Assembly: GCA_003152975.1 (NCBI GenBank)
Contig: PMBP01000155.1
Span: 1 to 5,381 of the forward strand
Origin: Phycisphaerales bacterium
GTDB lineage: Bacteria > Planctomycetota > Phycisphaerae > Sedimentisphaerales > Anaerohalosphaeraceae
Direction of reading: 5' to 3'
Length of the DNA stretch: 5,381 nucleotides
The notes below the pieces were generated by a model. It was not told the DNA's origin. It saw only the letters and a list, made by a program, of their open reading frames with translations, and ran no database searches. Below, piece after piece: positions 1 through 5,381 of the stretch (positions are counted from its first letter, which is position 1; each line of letters starts with the position of its first letter). Made by a program: the position numbers and the translations under genes.

Positions 1-98
1 CCAAGTTCACCGTCTATCCCGAAGCCCAGCATGATTCGTGGACCGAGACCTACAACAACCCGGCCCTGTACGAGTGGCTGCTCAAGCAGAGCAAGTAA
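1..98 (+). CDS. C-terminal end of alpha/beta-hydrolase (dienelactone hydrolase / predicted peptidase-esterase family), 5' partial
   Basis: Only the last 31 codons are present (reading frame from base 3, TAA stop at 96-98). The tail reads YPEAQHDSWTETYNNPALYE and then WLLKQSK. The block with a small residue, then HDSW, then a YNNPxLYEWLL end, is what I know from the C-termini of secreted or cytosolic prolyl-oligopeptidase/phospholipase-carboxylesterase-like hydrolases. There the His of HDSW is the catalytic-triad histidine that ends the fold. The substrate cannot be told from this piece, and the nucleophile, acid residue and any signal peptide lie outside the window. The gene ends 18 nt before gatA in the same direction, so the two may share a transcript. 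No functional link to tRNA amidation is evident. Family call moderately sure; function unknown. Confidence 0.65.
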   Translation, partial: KFTVYPEAQHDSWTETYNNPALYEWLLKQSK

Positions 99-116
99 TC
101 TCACGGAGCGCCGATC

Positions 117-1589
117 ATGCTGGAGTTGACGGCAAGGCAGTTGCGGGACAAGATCGCCCGGCGGGAAATCCGCAGCGTCGAGGCGGTCGAGGCGGTCTGT
201 GGGCAGATCGATCGGGCCGAAGCGACAGTCGGGGCGTACCTGAGTCTGGACCGCGAGGGCGCGATGGAGGCAGCCCAGCGGGTGGATGCCAAGATCGCCG
301 CGGGACAGACGGTGGGTTTGCTGGCCGGTGTGCCGATGGCGGTGAAGGACAATATGTGCCGACAAGGTGCCGCAACGACCTGCGGCTCGAAGATTTTAGA
401 GAATTTCCGCAGCCCGTACGACGCACATGTGATCGAGCGATTGAATGCGGCTGGCGCCGTGATTCTCGGCAAGACCAATCTCGATGAGTTCGCGATGGGC
501 TCGAGCACGGAAAACTCAGGGCTCAAGCGCACGATCAACCCGTGGGACCCGACGCGGGTGCCCGGCGGCAGCAGCGGCGGATCGGCGGCGGCGGTTGCGT
601 CGCGGATGTGCTTTGCGGCGTTGGGCTCGGATACCGGCGGATCGATCCGCCAGCCGGCGAGCCTGTGCGGGGTGGTAGGCCTTAAGCCTACTTACGGCCG
701 GGTGTCGCGATATGGGCTGGTGGCGTACGGGTCGAGTCTGGACCAGATCGGGATGCTGACGCGGGATGTCGCGGATACCGCGATGGTCCTGCAGGCGATC
801 GCCGGGCACGACGATCGCGATTCAACCTGTGTGCGCGAAGAACGGGCGCCGATTCCGGATTATTCGGCGAAGCTGGATGAACCGGTCACAGGTCTGCGAA
901 TTGCCGTTGTGCCGCATTTGAACGCAGGGGCAGAGCCGCAGGTGATGGCGGCCGTGAACCGGGCGATTGATGTCTATCGGTCGCTGGGGGCGACGGTCGT
1001 CGAAGTCGAGATGCCGCATCTGGATTACGCGATCGCGTGCTACTATGTGATCGCCACGGCCGAGGCGTCGAGCAACCTGTCGCGCTATGACGGCGTGCAT
1101 TACGGCCATCGGTCCAGGCGGGCCGACGAGTTCGCGCAGGTGTACAATCTTTCGCGGGCCGAGGGCTTCGGCGCCGAGGTCAAGCGGCGGATCATGCTGG
1201 GGACCTATGCACTGTCGAGCGGATATTACGATGCGTATTATCTCAAGGCGCTGAAGGTGCGAAACCTGATCCGGCGGGATTTTTCACAGGTGTTTGAGAC
1301 GGCCGACTGCATCCTGATGCCGGTGTCGCCGACGACGGCGTTTCGGCTGGGCGAGAAGACGGCCGACCCGCTGCAGATGTACCTGGCGGATATCTATACG
1401 ATCGCGGCGAACCTTGTGGGGATCCCGGGGATCAGCGTGCCGTGCGGATTCGACGAGAAGAATCTGCCGATCGGCCTGCAGATTTTGTCGGGGCCGTTCA
1501 CCGAAGACAAGCTGCTGCGGATCGCGCGGATGTTTGAAAAGAACAGCGGCCTTCCGGTACGGGTTCCGTCTGTGTGCGAGGGTCTATGA
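117..1589 (+). CDS. gatA: Aspartyl/glutamyl-tRNA(Asn/Gln) amidotransferase subunit A
   Basis: GatA is the glutaminase subunit of cytoplasmic GatCAB. It releases ammonia from glutamine, which is channelled to GatB to turn misacylated Asp-tRNA(Asn) and/or Glu-tRNA(Gln) into Asn-tRNA and Gln-tRNA. The 490-residue product has the usual family length and the full amidase-signature core: AVKDN with Lys77, GGSSGGS at 150-156 (cis-Ser152) and SDTGGSIRQP at 171-180 (nucleophile Ser176). These match the Lys79/Ser154/Ser178 triad of the Staphylococcus aureus enzyme with a constant offset of two. GLKPTYGRVSRYGL (188-201) and the C-terminal GIPGISVPCGF block are also intact. The ATG at 117 has an acggag Shine-Dalgarno-like stretch at 103-108 and gives a normal GatA N-terminus. 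It follows the hydrolase closely, and its TGA stop overlaps the gatB ATG. The sequence does not show which of the two tRNAs is the physiological substrate. Confidence 0.97.
   Translation: MLELTARQLRDKIARREIRSVEAVEAVCGQIDRAEATVGAYLSLDREGAMEAAQRVDAKIAAGQTVGLLAGVPMAVKDNMCRQGAATTCGSKILENFRSPYDAHVIERLNAAGAVILGKTNLDEFAMGSSTENSGLKRTINPWDPTRVPGGSSGGSAAAVASRMCFAALGSDTGGSIRQPASLCGVVGLKPTYGRVSRYGLVAYGSSLDQIGMLTRDVADTAMVLQAIAGHDDRDSTCVREERAPIPDYSAKLDEPVTGLRIAVVPHLNAGAEPQVMAAVNRAIDVYRSLGATVVEVEMPHLDYAIACYYVIATAEASSNLSRYDGVHYGHRSRRADEFAQVYNLSRAEGFGAEVKRRIMLGTYALSSGYYDAYYLKALKVRNLIRRDFSQVFETADCILMPVSPTTAFRLGEKTADPLQMYLADIYTIAANLVGIPGISVPCGFDEKNLPIGLQILSGPFTEDKLLRIARMFEKNSGLPVRVPSVCEGL
1578..1582 (+). promoter_or_regulatory. 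Ribosome binding site that fixes the gatB start
   Basis: GAGGG lies 3 nt before the ATG at 1586, inside the last codons of gatA. The spacing is short but usable, and translation is probably coupled through the ATGA overlap. The only other in-frame start nearby is a GTG at 1574. It has no purine-rich site upstream and would add four residues (MRGS) foreign to the family, so the ATG is preferred. Confidence 0.55.
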
Positions 1590-3046
1590 AGGATCTGGAC
1601 TATAAAGTCATTGTCGGGCTGGAGATTCATGTTCATCTGGCCACGCGGACGAAGATGTTCTGCGGGTGCGAGTTGGCCTACGGTCAGGAGCCCAACAGCC
1701 GGGTCTGCCCGGTGTGCCTGGGGATGCCGGGATCGCTGCCGGTGATGAACCGCCAGGCGGTGGAGCATTCGATCCTGACGGCGATGGCGTTGCACTGCCG
1801 GATCACGCCGCACACCAAGTGGGACCGCAAGAGCTATTACTATCCCGACCTGCCGAAGAATTACCAGATCAGCCAGTACGATTTACCGATCGGCCAGAAT
1901 GGTTTTATCGAGATTCCGGGCCAAGGGGGCCAGGTTAAGCGGATCCGGATTCTTCGGGCGCACTTGGAAGAGGATGCTGGCAAGAACACGCACACCTTCG
2001 GGGCTTTTTCGGCGATCGACCTGAACCGCGCGGGCTCGCCCCTGCTGGAGATCGTGACCGAGCCGGATCTGGAGAGCCCCGCCGAGGTGCGGGCCCTGGC
2101 CCAGGAACTCCAGCGGATCGTGCGGTACCTGGGGGTGTCCGAGGCGGACATGCAGAAGGGCCACATGCGGTTTGAGCCGAACATCAACCTGCACATCACG
2201 CGGGACGGGCAGGTCTTCAAGACGCCGATCACAGAAGTCAAGAACCTCAACAGCTTCCGGTCGATCGAGCGGAGCGTGGCCTACGAGATCGAGCGCCAGC
2301 TCGATGAGTTTATCGAGACGGGCAAGACCCTGCAGATGGGCAACAAGAAGACCTTCGGCTGGGACGACGCTAACCAGTGCACGGTCCTGCAGCGGGAAAA
2401 GGAAGAGGCCCACGATTACCGATATTTTCCGGAGCCGGACCTTGTTCCGGTTGAAGTGTCACCGCAATGGATGGAATCGATCGGGTCGCGGCTGTGCGAA
2501 TTGCCGCTCGTTCGGCAACAACGATTTGTCCAACAATACGGCATGAGCGACTATGACGCCGGCGTGCTGACGGCCGATCGCGCGACGGCGGAGTTTTTCG
2601 AGCAGTCAGTGCGGGCCGGCGGCCAGGCCAAGCGGGTGTGCAACCTGCTGACGCAGGCGGGACTGAAGCTGGCCAACGAGAAGGGCCGCACAGTGGCCGA
2701 GCTCGGGATTTCGGCGGCGAACCTGGCGCGGCTGGCGCAGATGGCCGACAGCGGCCAGACCAGCGCGACGGCGGCGGTGGCGATCTTCGAGGCGATGACG
2801 CAATCGGATTCGGGGCCCGAAGCGATCGCGGCCGAGCGCAACCTGATCCAGAAGAGCGACGCCGGCGAAATTGAGTCGCTGGTGGATGCGGTGATCGCGG
2901 CCAACCCGCAGGCGGTGGAGGATTGGCGCGAGGGCGGCAAGAAGAGCGCCAAGTCGCGGGGCTTTCTGCTGGGGCAGGTCATCCAGAAATCCAAAGGACA
3001 GGCCAACCCGAAGATCGTGTCGGAAATCCTGGACCGGAAGAAATAA
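1586..3046 (+). CDS. gatB: Aspartyl/glutamyl-tRNA(Asn/Gln) amidotransferase subunit B
   Basis: GatB binds the misacylated tRNA, activates the side-chain carboxylate with ATP and transfers ammonia delivered from GatA. From the ATG at 1586 the product has 486 residues, the usual length. Residues about 1-290 form the GatB/GatE catalytic cradle: GLEIHVHL at 11-18, SYYYPDLPKNYQISQYDLP at 83-101, AHLEEDAGK at 125-133 (the family Mg/ATP region) and DYRYFPEPDL at 277-286. Cys26, Cys28, Cys41 and Cys44 (CxC and CPVC) form a four-cysteine set seen in zinc-binding GatB proteins and missing in others such as S. aureus. Residues about 300-486 are the helical and YqeY-like tail that contacts tRNA, ending in QANPKIVSEILDRKK. 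gatA and gatB overlap by ATGA, so they are expected to be made in equal amounts. gatC, needed for the stable heterotrimer, is not seen here. The stop is TAA at 3044-3046. Confidence 0.97.
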   Translation: MKDLDYKVIVGLEIHVHLATRTKMFCGCELAYGQEPNSRVCPVCLGMPGSLPVMNRQAVEHSILTAMALHCRITPHTKWDRKSYYYPDLPKNYQISQYDLPIGQNGFIEIPGQGGQVKRIRILRAHLEEDAGKNTHTFGAFSAIDLNRAGSPLLEIVTEPDLESPAEVRALAQELQRIVRYLGVSEADMQKGHMRFEPNINLHITRDGQVFKTPITEVKNLNSFRSIERSVAYEIERQLDEFIETGKTLQMGNKKTFGWDDANQCTVLQREKEEAHDYRYFPEPDLVPVEVSPQWMESIGSRLCELPLVRQQRFVQQYGMSDYDAGVLTADRATAEFFEQSVRAGGQAKRVCNLLTQAGLKLANEKGRTVAELGISAANLARLAQMADSGQTSATAAVAIFEAMTQSDSGPEAIAAERNLIQKSDAGEIESLVDAVIAANPQAVEDWREGGKKSAKSRGFLLGQVIQKSKGQANPKIVSEILDRKK

Positions 3047-3078
3047 TCGCGCAACCGGCGCCCCGGCAAGGGCGTGTC

Positions 3079-3119
3079 AAAACAAAAAACAGGCCGGGCA
3101 ACTTGTGACCCGGCCTGTT
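3079..3119 (-). terminator. Rho-independent terminator, leftward orientation
   Basis: Bases 3088-3098 (AACAGGCCGGG) pair perfectly with 3109-3119 (CCCGGCCTGTT): an 11-bp stem with a 10-nt loop. On the minus strand the stem runs into TTTTTTGTTTT (3089-3079), a textbook U tract. On the plus strand the stem is followed by AAGTCTTGG, with no U tract. It therefore best ends transcription coming from the kinase side (minus). It may also slow or partly stop gatB transcripts, whose stop codon is 42 nt upstream of the stem. Confidence 0.85.
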
Positions 3120-3121
3120 AA

Positions 3122-3149
3122 GTCTTGGATCCATCCTCTGGATCAAGAC
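3122..3149. repeat. Second hairpin-forming inverted repeat next to the terminator
   Basis: GTCTTGGATCC (3122-3132) pairs with GGATCAAGAC (3140-3149): 10 bp with a single bulged G at 3127 and a 7-nt loop. Neither side carries a T tract, so it is not itself an intrinsic terminator. It starts three bases from the terminator stem, so the two helices would lie side by side in either transcript. In the minus-strand RNA the loop reads AGAGGAT and exposes a GGA. Confidence 0.7.
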
Positions 3150-3320
3150 AAATTGTTGATGTTACTCACACAAAATATCTTGTCGGCGAATTATCTTCCC
3201 GGGGAAACTACAGAAACTCTGCCAGGACAATCCCTTGGTCATGCAGAAAGCGATGCGAACTATCGCGATCACCCAACTCCGTTGTTTCCTTAGCTCTCCT
3301 CAACTCATATTTGAAGATTT

Positions 3321-3348
3321 GCTAATACCTATACAAACACATATTAGC
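3321..3348. promoter_or_regulatory. Inverted repeat over the promoter -10/start region (possible operator)
   Basis: GCTAATA (3321-3327) and TATTAGC (3342-3348) are perfect 7-base inverted half-sites separated by 14 nt, with centres 21 bp apart, about two helical turns. The right half overlaps the -10 TAATAT, and the left half falls just past the predicted start. That placement suits a dimeric repressor. The RNA hairpin reading is less likely, because the predicted start would leave one arm untranscribed and the pairs are mostly A-T. Confidence 0.35.
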
Positions 3349-3369
3349 GATTTTCAAACAAAATGTCAA
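3341..3369 (-). promoter_or_regulatory. Sigma70-like promoter, leftward, just downstream of the kinase stop
   Basis: On the minus strand a perfect -35 TTGACA (3369-3364) is followed by a 17-nt spacer and a -10 TAATAT (3346-3341). The -10 matches TATAAT at four of six positions, including the first two and the last. The surroundings are AT-rich, and a G at 3334 sits at the expected start distance. It lies 22 nt after the kinase TAA and points away from the kinase, so it cannot serve the kinase. Its product would run to the terminator at 3119-3079. Confidence 0.5.
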
Positions 3370-3390
3370 GGCGTTTCTGTGCAAAGAAAT

Positions 3391-4650
3391 TTACCCCCCA
3401 TGAGACGGCTTCCTTTCCGTTTGCCCGGTCATGGGTAGTTCAAGGGTAACGCAGGTTCCCTCTCCCGGCCGGGATTGAATATCCAGGGTTCCGCCCAGAT
3501 ATTCCAGGCGTTCGCGAACACTATAAAGCCCGTAATGTGTATGGGAACCGGAAGGGTTGTGCAATTCGGCAGGATCGAATCCCGCTCCCTTGTCGCCAAC
3601 GACGATCCGCAACCGATCGTTGTAGTGATCGATCGTCAGCTCGGCGTTCCAGACCTGGGCATGTTTGGCCACATTGATCAGCAGCTCGCGAACGGCCCGA
3701 TACAGCATGACGGCCAGATCGGGCGGCAGGTCAATCTTCTTGCGATCGATCCGGCATACGACCTCAATGGCATACTGGGGTTTGTATTCGTTCTGGATCC
3801 ACTCCTTGATGGCTACGACCAGGCCGCGTTCATAGAGAACGGGATTGCTCAGCTCGTAGGTGATCGACTGGGTGGTGCGGATCAGCATTCGGATGGATTC
3901 GCCGATCTGGCGGAGGGTTTCACCGGCGGCCGGCGGCAGGTCGGTACGGCCGAGCATATCCAACTTCATCTTGACGCATACCATGGACTGGCAGAGACGG
4001 TCATGCAGGTCGGTTGCGATGCGTTTGCGTTCCTTTTCCTCCACCGTGGTCAGTTGCATGATCAGGCCGACCTGTTGTTCCCGGTCGGCGGCCCGCTTGG
4101 CCTCCGTGATATCGCTCATCACCGCGCGCCCGCGCGTCTCGCCGTCGGGGTCGCCAACGATGGTCGCCTCCAGCCGCACCCAGAAGGGGTCGGCACTTGC
4201 ACGCAACATCCGCATCTCGCACACTTGGGGCAGGCCCGTTTCAAAGAGTTCTCGGCGGTGCCGGTAATAAATATCCTGATCCTCGCGGAGAATAAATCGG
4301 GTCAGCGGCTGTTTGACCAGGGCGTCTCGTGTCACCCCCAGCAGGGCGGCGGCGGTAAGATTGGCTTCCTGAATCAGCCCCGGCTCGCTGAAGGTGAAGT
4401 AGCCAACCGGAGCCATGTCGTACAGGTCGAAATACCGCTCCCGCGACGCCTCCAGTTCCTCTTGTACCCGACGCAGTTCCTCGTTTTGCATCTCCAGCTC
4501 GATCTGATGCACCTGCAGTTCGTGGAGCACCTGGGCTGCCGCCTCGGGCGAAAGGGTCTCCCGTGCTTTTGCCTTGTTGGCCCTGGCCTTCGCTTCCGCC
4601 CGCTGGCGCAGGTCGGCGGCCTGTTTTGAAGGGGGCTTTTTTTGTGTCAT
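3391..4650 (-). CDS. Soluble PAS-domain sensor histidine kinase, HisKA_3/HPK7 (NarX/DegS-like) type
   Basis: This 419-residue kinase probably autophosphorylates on His216 and passes the phosphate to a partner response regulator, in this family usually a NarL/LuxR-type DNA-binding one. Residues 1-36 are a basic, Ala/Lys/Arg-rich tail. Residues 37-72 are a predicted coiled coil with the block HELQVHQIELEMQNEELRR, common in this class. A PAS domain spans about 72-183, ending in MSDITEAK. HisKA_3 dimerisation covers about 204-270 with ERKRIATDLHDRL, and HATPase_c about 310-406. The N box is RELLINVAKHA with Asn326, the G1 box DKGAGFD (353-359), the second glycine region HYGLYSVRERL (372-382), and GEGT is at 396-399. 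All catalytic motifs look intact. No membrane segment is visible, so the signal should be cytoplasmic or come from the partner upstream. The ATG at 4650 overlaps the upstream TGA (ATGA) and has GGGAG and AAGGG sites before it. No response regulator is in the window. Confidence 0.93.
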   Translation of the reverse strand: MTQKKPPSKQAADLRQRAEAKARANKAKARETLSPEAAAQVLHELQVHQIELEMQNEELRRVQEELEASRERYFDLYDMAPVGYFTFSEPGLIQEANLTAAALLGVTRDALVKQPLTRFILREDQDIYYRHRRELFETGLPQVCEMRMLRASADPFWVRLEATIVGDPDGETRGRAVMSDITEAKRAADREQQVGLIMQLTTVEEKERKRIATDLHDRLCQSMVCVKMKLDMLGRTDLPPAAGETLRQIGESIRMLIRTTQSITYELSNPVLYERGLVVAIKEWIQNEYKPQYAIEVVCRIDRKKIDLPPDLAVMLYRAVRELLINVAKHAQVWNAELTIDHYNDRLRIVVGDKGAGFDPAELHNPSGSHTHYGLYSVRERLEYLGGTLDIQSRPGEGTCVTLELPMTGQTERKPSHGG

Positions 4651-5381
4651 GGTTTCCCTTCTCCCGGTAGTGCCGGGCCGATCGCCCGTTCGGTTGTCGC
4701 AACGGCATAGACCTTTCCGGACTCATCCACCATTGGCGTGGCGGTCAGCGAAACCTCCACGATCCGGCCATCCTTAGCGACCCGCTGCGTGCGATAGGGC
4801 TCCAAAAGCTTATTGTGGCCAAGCTGCTTGACGATCGCCAGTTCTTCCTCCCGCCGGCTCTCCGGGATCCGATCGCGGACATTCATCGCCAGCGCCTCGG
4901 CCTCGGTCCAGCCGAAGATCCTCTCGGCCGCCGGGTTCCACGCCAGGATGCAGCCGTTCAGGTTTTCCATGGTGATCGCATCGTTGGCATCACGCACCAC
5001 CGCGGCAAGACGCCGGAGGGTTTCGGATTCCTGCATCGCCATCTGTACCTTTTTATTCTCCGCAATGTCCGTAAATGTGATCACCGCCCCTTCGATGACA
5101 TTTTCCAGCGTGCGATAGGGCATCATCCGCAGCAGGTACCACCCTCCCGCCCGCGCCTGGACCTCGACCTCTTTGGGAATCAGACTGTCCAGCACCCCCT
5201 GCACATCCTCCACCAGGCGGTCGTAGCCGACCAGGTTGGAGACAATATGCCCCACCGGCCGACCCACATCGGTGGCGATCAGGTTGATCACCCGGGTAAT
5301 GGTCGGAGTGAATCGCTGAATCCGCTGTTGAAGATTGACGAATACGGTGCCCACCCCGGTGCCGGCCAGCAGATTGTTCAT
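4647..5381 (-). CDS. C-terminal PAS-PAS part of a probable CheB-CheR-PAS fusion protein, 5' partial
   Basis: The visible 244 residues begin at the window edge. The edge ATG is probably internal. The stretch NNLLAGTGVGTVF, RFTPTITRVINLIATDVGRP, GHIVSNLVGYDRLVEDVQ, WYLLRMMPYRTLENVIEGAV and FTDI is, from memory, the PAS-10-like segment that follows the CheR methyltransferase and coiled coil in CheB-CheR-PAS proteins. There the Met sits inside a NNDMNNLL-like sequence. This first PAS covers about residues 1-107. A short helical linker follows, then a second PAS at about 122-235 (AITMENLNGCILAWNPAAER, FGWTEAEAL, RVAKDGRIVEVSLTATPM, VYAVATTER). The protein then ends without a kinase domain, and the next gene supplies one through an ATGA overlap. 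It is expected to be cytoplasmic. The CheB and CheR parts are inferred and lie outside the window. The alternative is a plain multi-PAS regulator. Confidence 0.75.
   Translation of the reverse strand: MNNLLAGTGVGTVFVNLQQRIQRFTPTITRVINLIATDVGRPVGHIVSNLVGYDRLVEDVQGVLDSLIPKEVEVQARAGGWYLLRMMPYRTLENVIEGAVITFTDIAENKKVQMAMQESETLRRLAAVVRDANDAITMENLNGCILAWNPAAERIFGWTEAEALAMNVRDRIPESRREEELAIVKQLGHNKLLEPYRTQRVAKDGRIVEVSLTATPMVDESGKVYAVATTERAIGPALPGEGKP
4656..4677 (-). promoter_or_regulatory. Hairpin and ribosome binding site before the kinase start
   Basis: On the minus strand CCCGG (4677-4673), a 5-nt loop and CCGGG (4667-4663) form a 5-bp all-GC hairpin. It is followed by AG, then AAGGG (4660-4656) 5 nt before the kinase ATG at 4650. 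The hairpin covers part of the distal GGGAG site (4665-4661) but leaves AAGGG free. It sits in the last codons of the upstream PAS gene, so ribosomes finishing that gene would melt it. This fits translational coupling but could be chance in GC-rich DNA. Confidence 0.35.

Larger units (their letters stand above)
3079..3334 (-). ncRNA. Candidate small non-coding RNA (about 255 nt), unidentified
   Basis: This is inferred from signals only. On the minus strand a promoter (TTGACA, 17 nt, TAATAT) predicts a start near the G at 3334. The first strong terminator in that direction ends near 3079. Between them I find no convincing coding sequence; the best is a 36-codon GTG ORF. Visible structure in the RNA: a 5-bp hairpin GCGAT/ATCGC (3266-3262 with 3254-3250), the 10-bp hairpin at 3149-3122 and the terminator stem. 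GGA occurs seven times, four of them as ANGGA, and one lies in a hairpin loop. I do not recognise 6S, SRP, tmRNA, RNase P or a known riboswitch core. The alternative is that this is simply the structured 3' UTR of the kinase operon, since no other terminator separates it from the kinase stop. Confidence 0.35.
3047..3390. other. Intergenic region between convergent gatB and the histidine kinase
   Basis: This 344-nt gap has no ORF with codon use or similarity that I would accept as a gene. Bases 3121-3390 are 41% G+C by hand count (111/270), while sampled coding stretches are near 60-70%. It holds two adjacent hairpins near gatB (3088-3119 and 3122-3149), a GCTAATA/TATTAGC inverted repeat (3321-3348) and a leftward promoter-like pair (3341-3369), each listed separately. 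The middle (about 3150-3320) shows only weak 4-5 bp hairpins. The low GC fits either a structured non-coding transcript or a recently acquired or decaying segment. Confidence 0.8.

Noticed and set aside
101..538. 145-codon minus-strand ORF opposite the start of gatA
   Set aside because: It is Arg/Ser/Ala-rich with no motifs and lies fully inside gatA with its intact catalytic core: a shadow frame.
1574..1588. GTG at 1574 as the gatB start
   Set aside because: No Shine-Dalgarno upstream, and it adds residues not typical of GatB. The ATG at 1586 has GAGGG and the usual 4-nt overlap.
2551..3069. 172-codon minus-strand ORF opposite the gatB C-terminus
   Set aside because: It mirrors the gatB tail, has low-complexity composition and would start just beyond the gatB stop. 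No independent signals.
3153..3181. TTGTTG-17 nt-TATCTT as a plus-strand promoter
   Set aside because: It matches the consensus at only 3/6 and 4/6 positions, and no gene lies downstream in that direction.
3105..3438. Three short plus-strand ORFs (62-67 codons) in the gap
   Set aside because: They begin with GTG, ATG or TTG inside hairpins or without ribosome sites. They show no coding bias or known motif, and the last runs antisense into the kinase end.
3475..4629. 384-codon plus-strand ORF opposite the histidine kinase
   Set aside because: It is a long antisense shadow of a GC-rich gene. The translation has no recognisable domain, while the minus strand encodes all kinase motifs in order.
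5379..5381. ATG at the right edge as a true start of the PAS protein
   Set aside because: It falls at the window edge, and the following sequence matches the interior of CheB-CheR-PAS proteins, so the gene most likely continues beyond the window.

Overview
The window holds two convergent gene blocks separated by an AT-richer gap. The rightward block (1-3046) contains the last 31 codons of a probable alpha/beta-hydrolase, then gatA and gatB, the A and B subunits of the Asp-tRNA(Asn)/Glu-tRNA(Gln) amidotransferase. gatA starts 18 nt after the hydrolase stop, and gatB overlaps gatA by 4 nt (ATGA). gatC is not in the window.

The leftward block (5381-3391, minus strand) contains two signalling genes. 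The first runs in from the right edge. It looks like the C-terminal, two-PAS part of a CheB-CheR-PAS fusion protein. It overlaps, again by ATGA, a complete 419-residue soluble PAS histidine kinase of the HisKA_3/HPK7 (NarX/DegS-like) type. The two were probably co-translated as a sensory module: the fusion protein senses or modifies, and the kinase gives the phosphotransfer output. No response regulator is in the window.

The gap between the blocks (3047-3390) is about 41% GC in its right 270 bases (111/270 by hand count), clearly below the genes. It is not empty. On the minus strand I see a good sigma70-like promoter (TTGACA-17 nt-TAATAT) just after the kinase stop, an inverted repeat over its -10 and start region, and about 255 nt downstream an 11-bp GC-rich hairpin followed by a T tract pointing leftward. 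A promoter and an intrinsic terminator in the same orientation with no convincing ORF between them is the layout of a small RNA gene. This is the most interesting part of the window, but it rests on sequence pattern alone.

Organism: a GC-rich bacterium that uses indirect Asn and/or Gln tRNA charging. The GatB cysteine set, the hydrolase tail and the PAS-kinase N-terminus recall Planctomycetota/PVC or delta-proteobacterial proteins. That is an impression from memory and should be held loosely.
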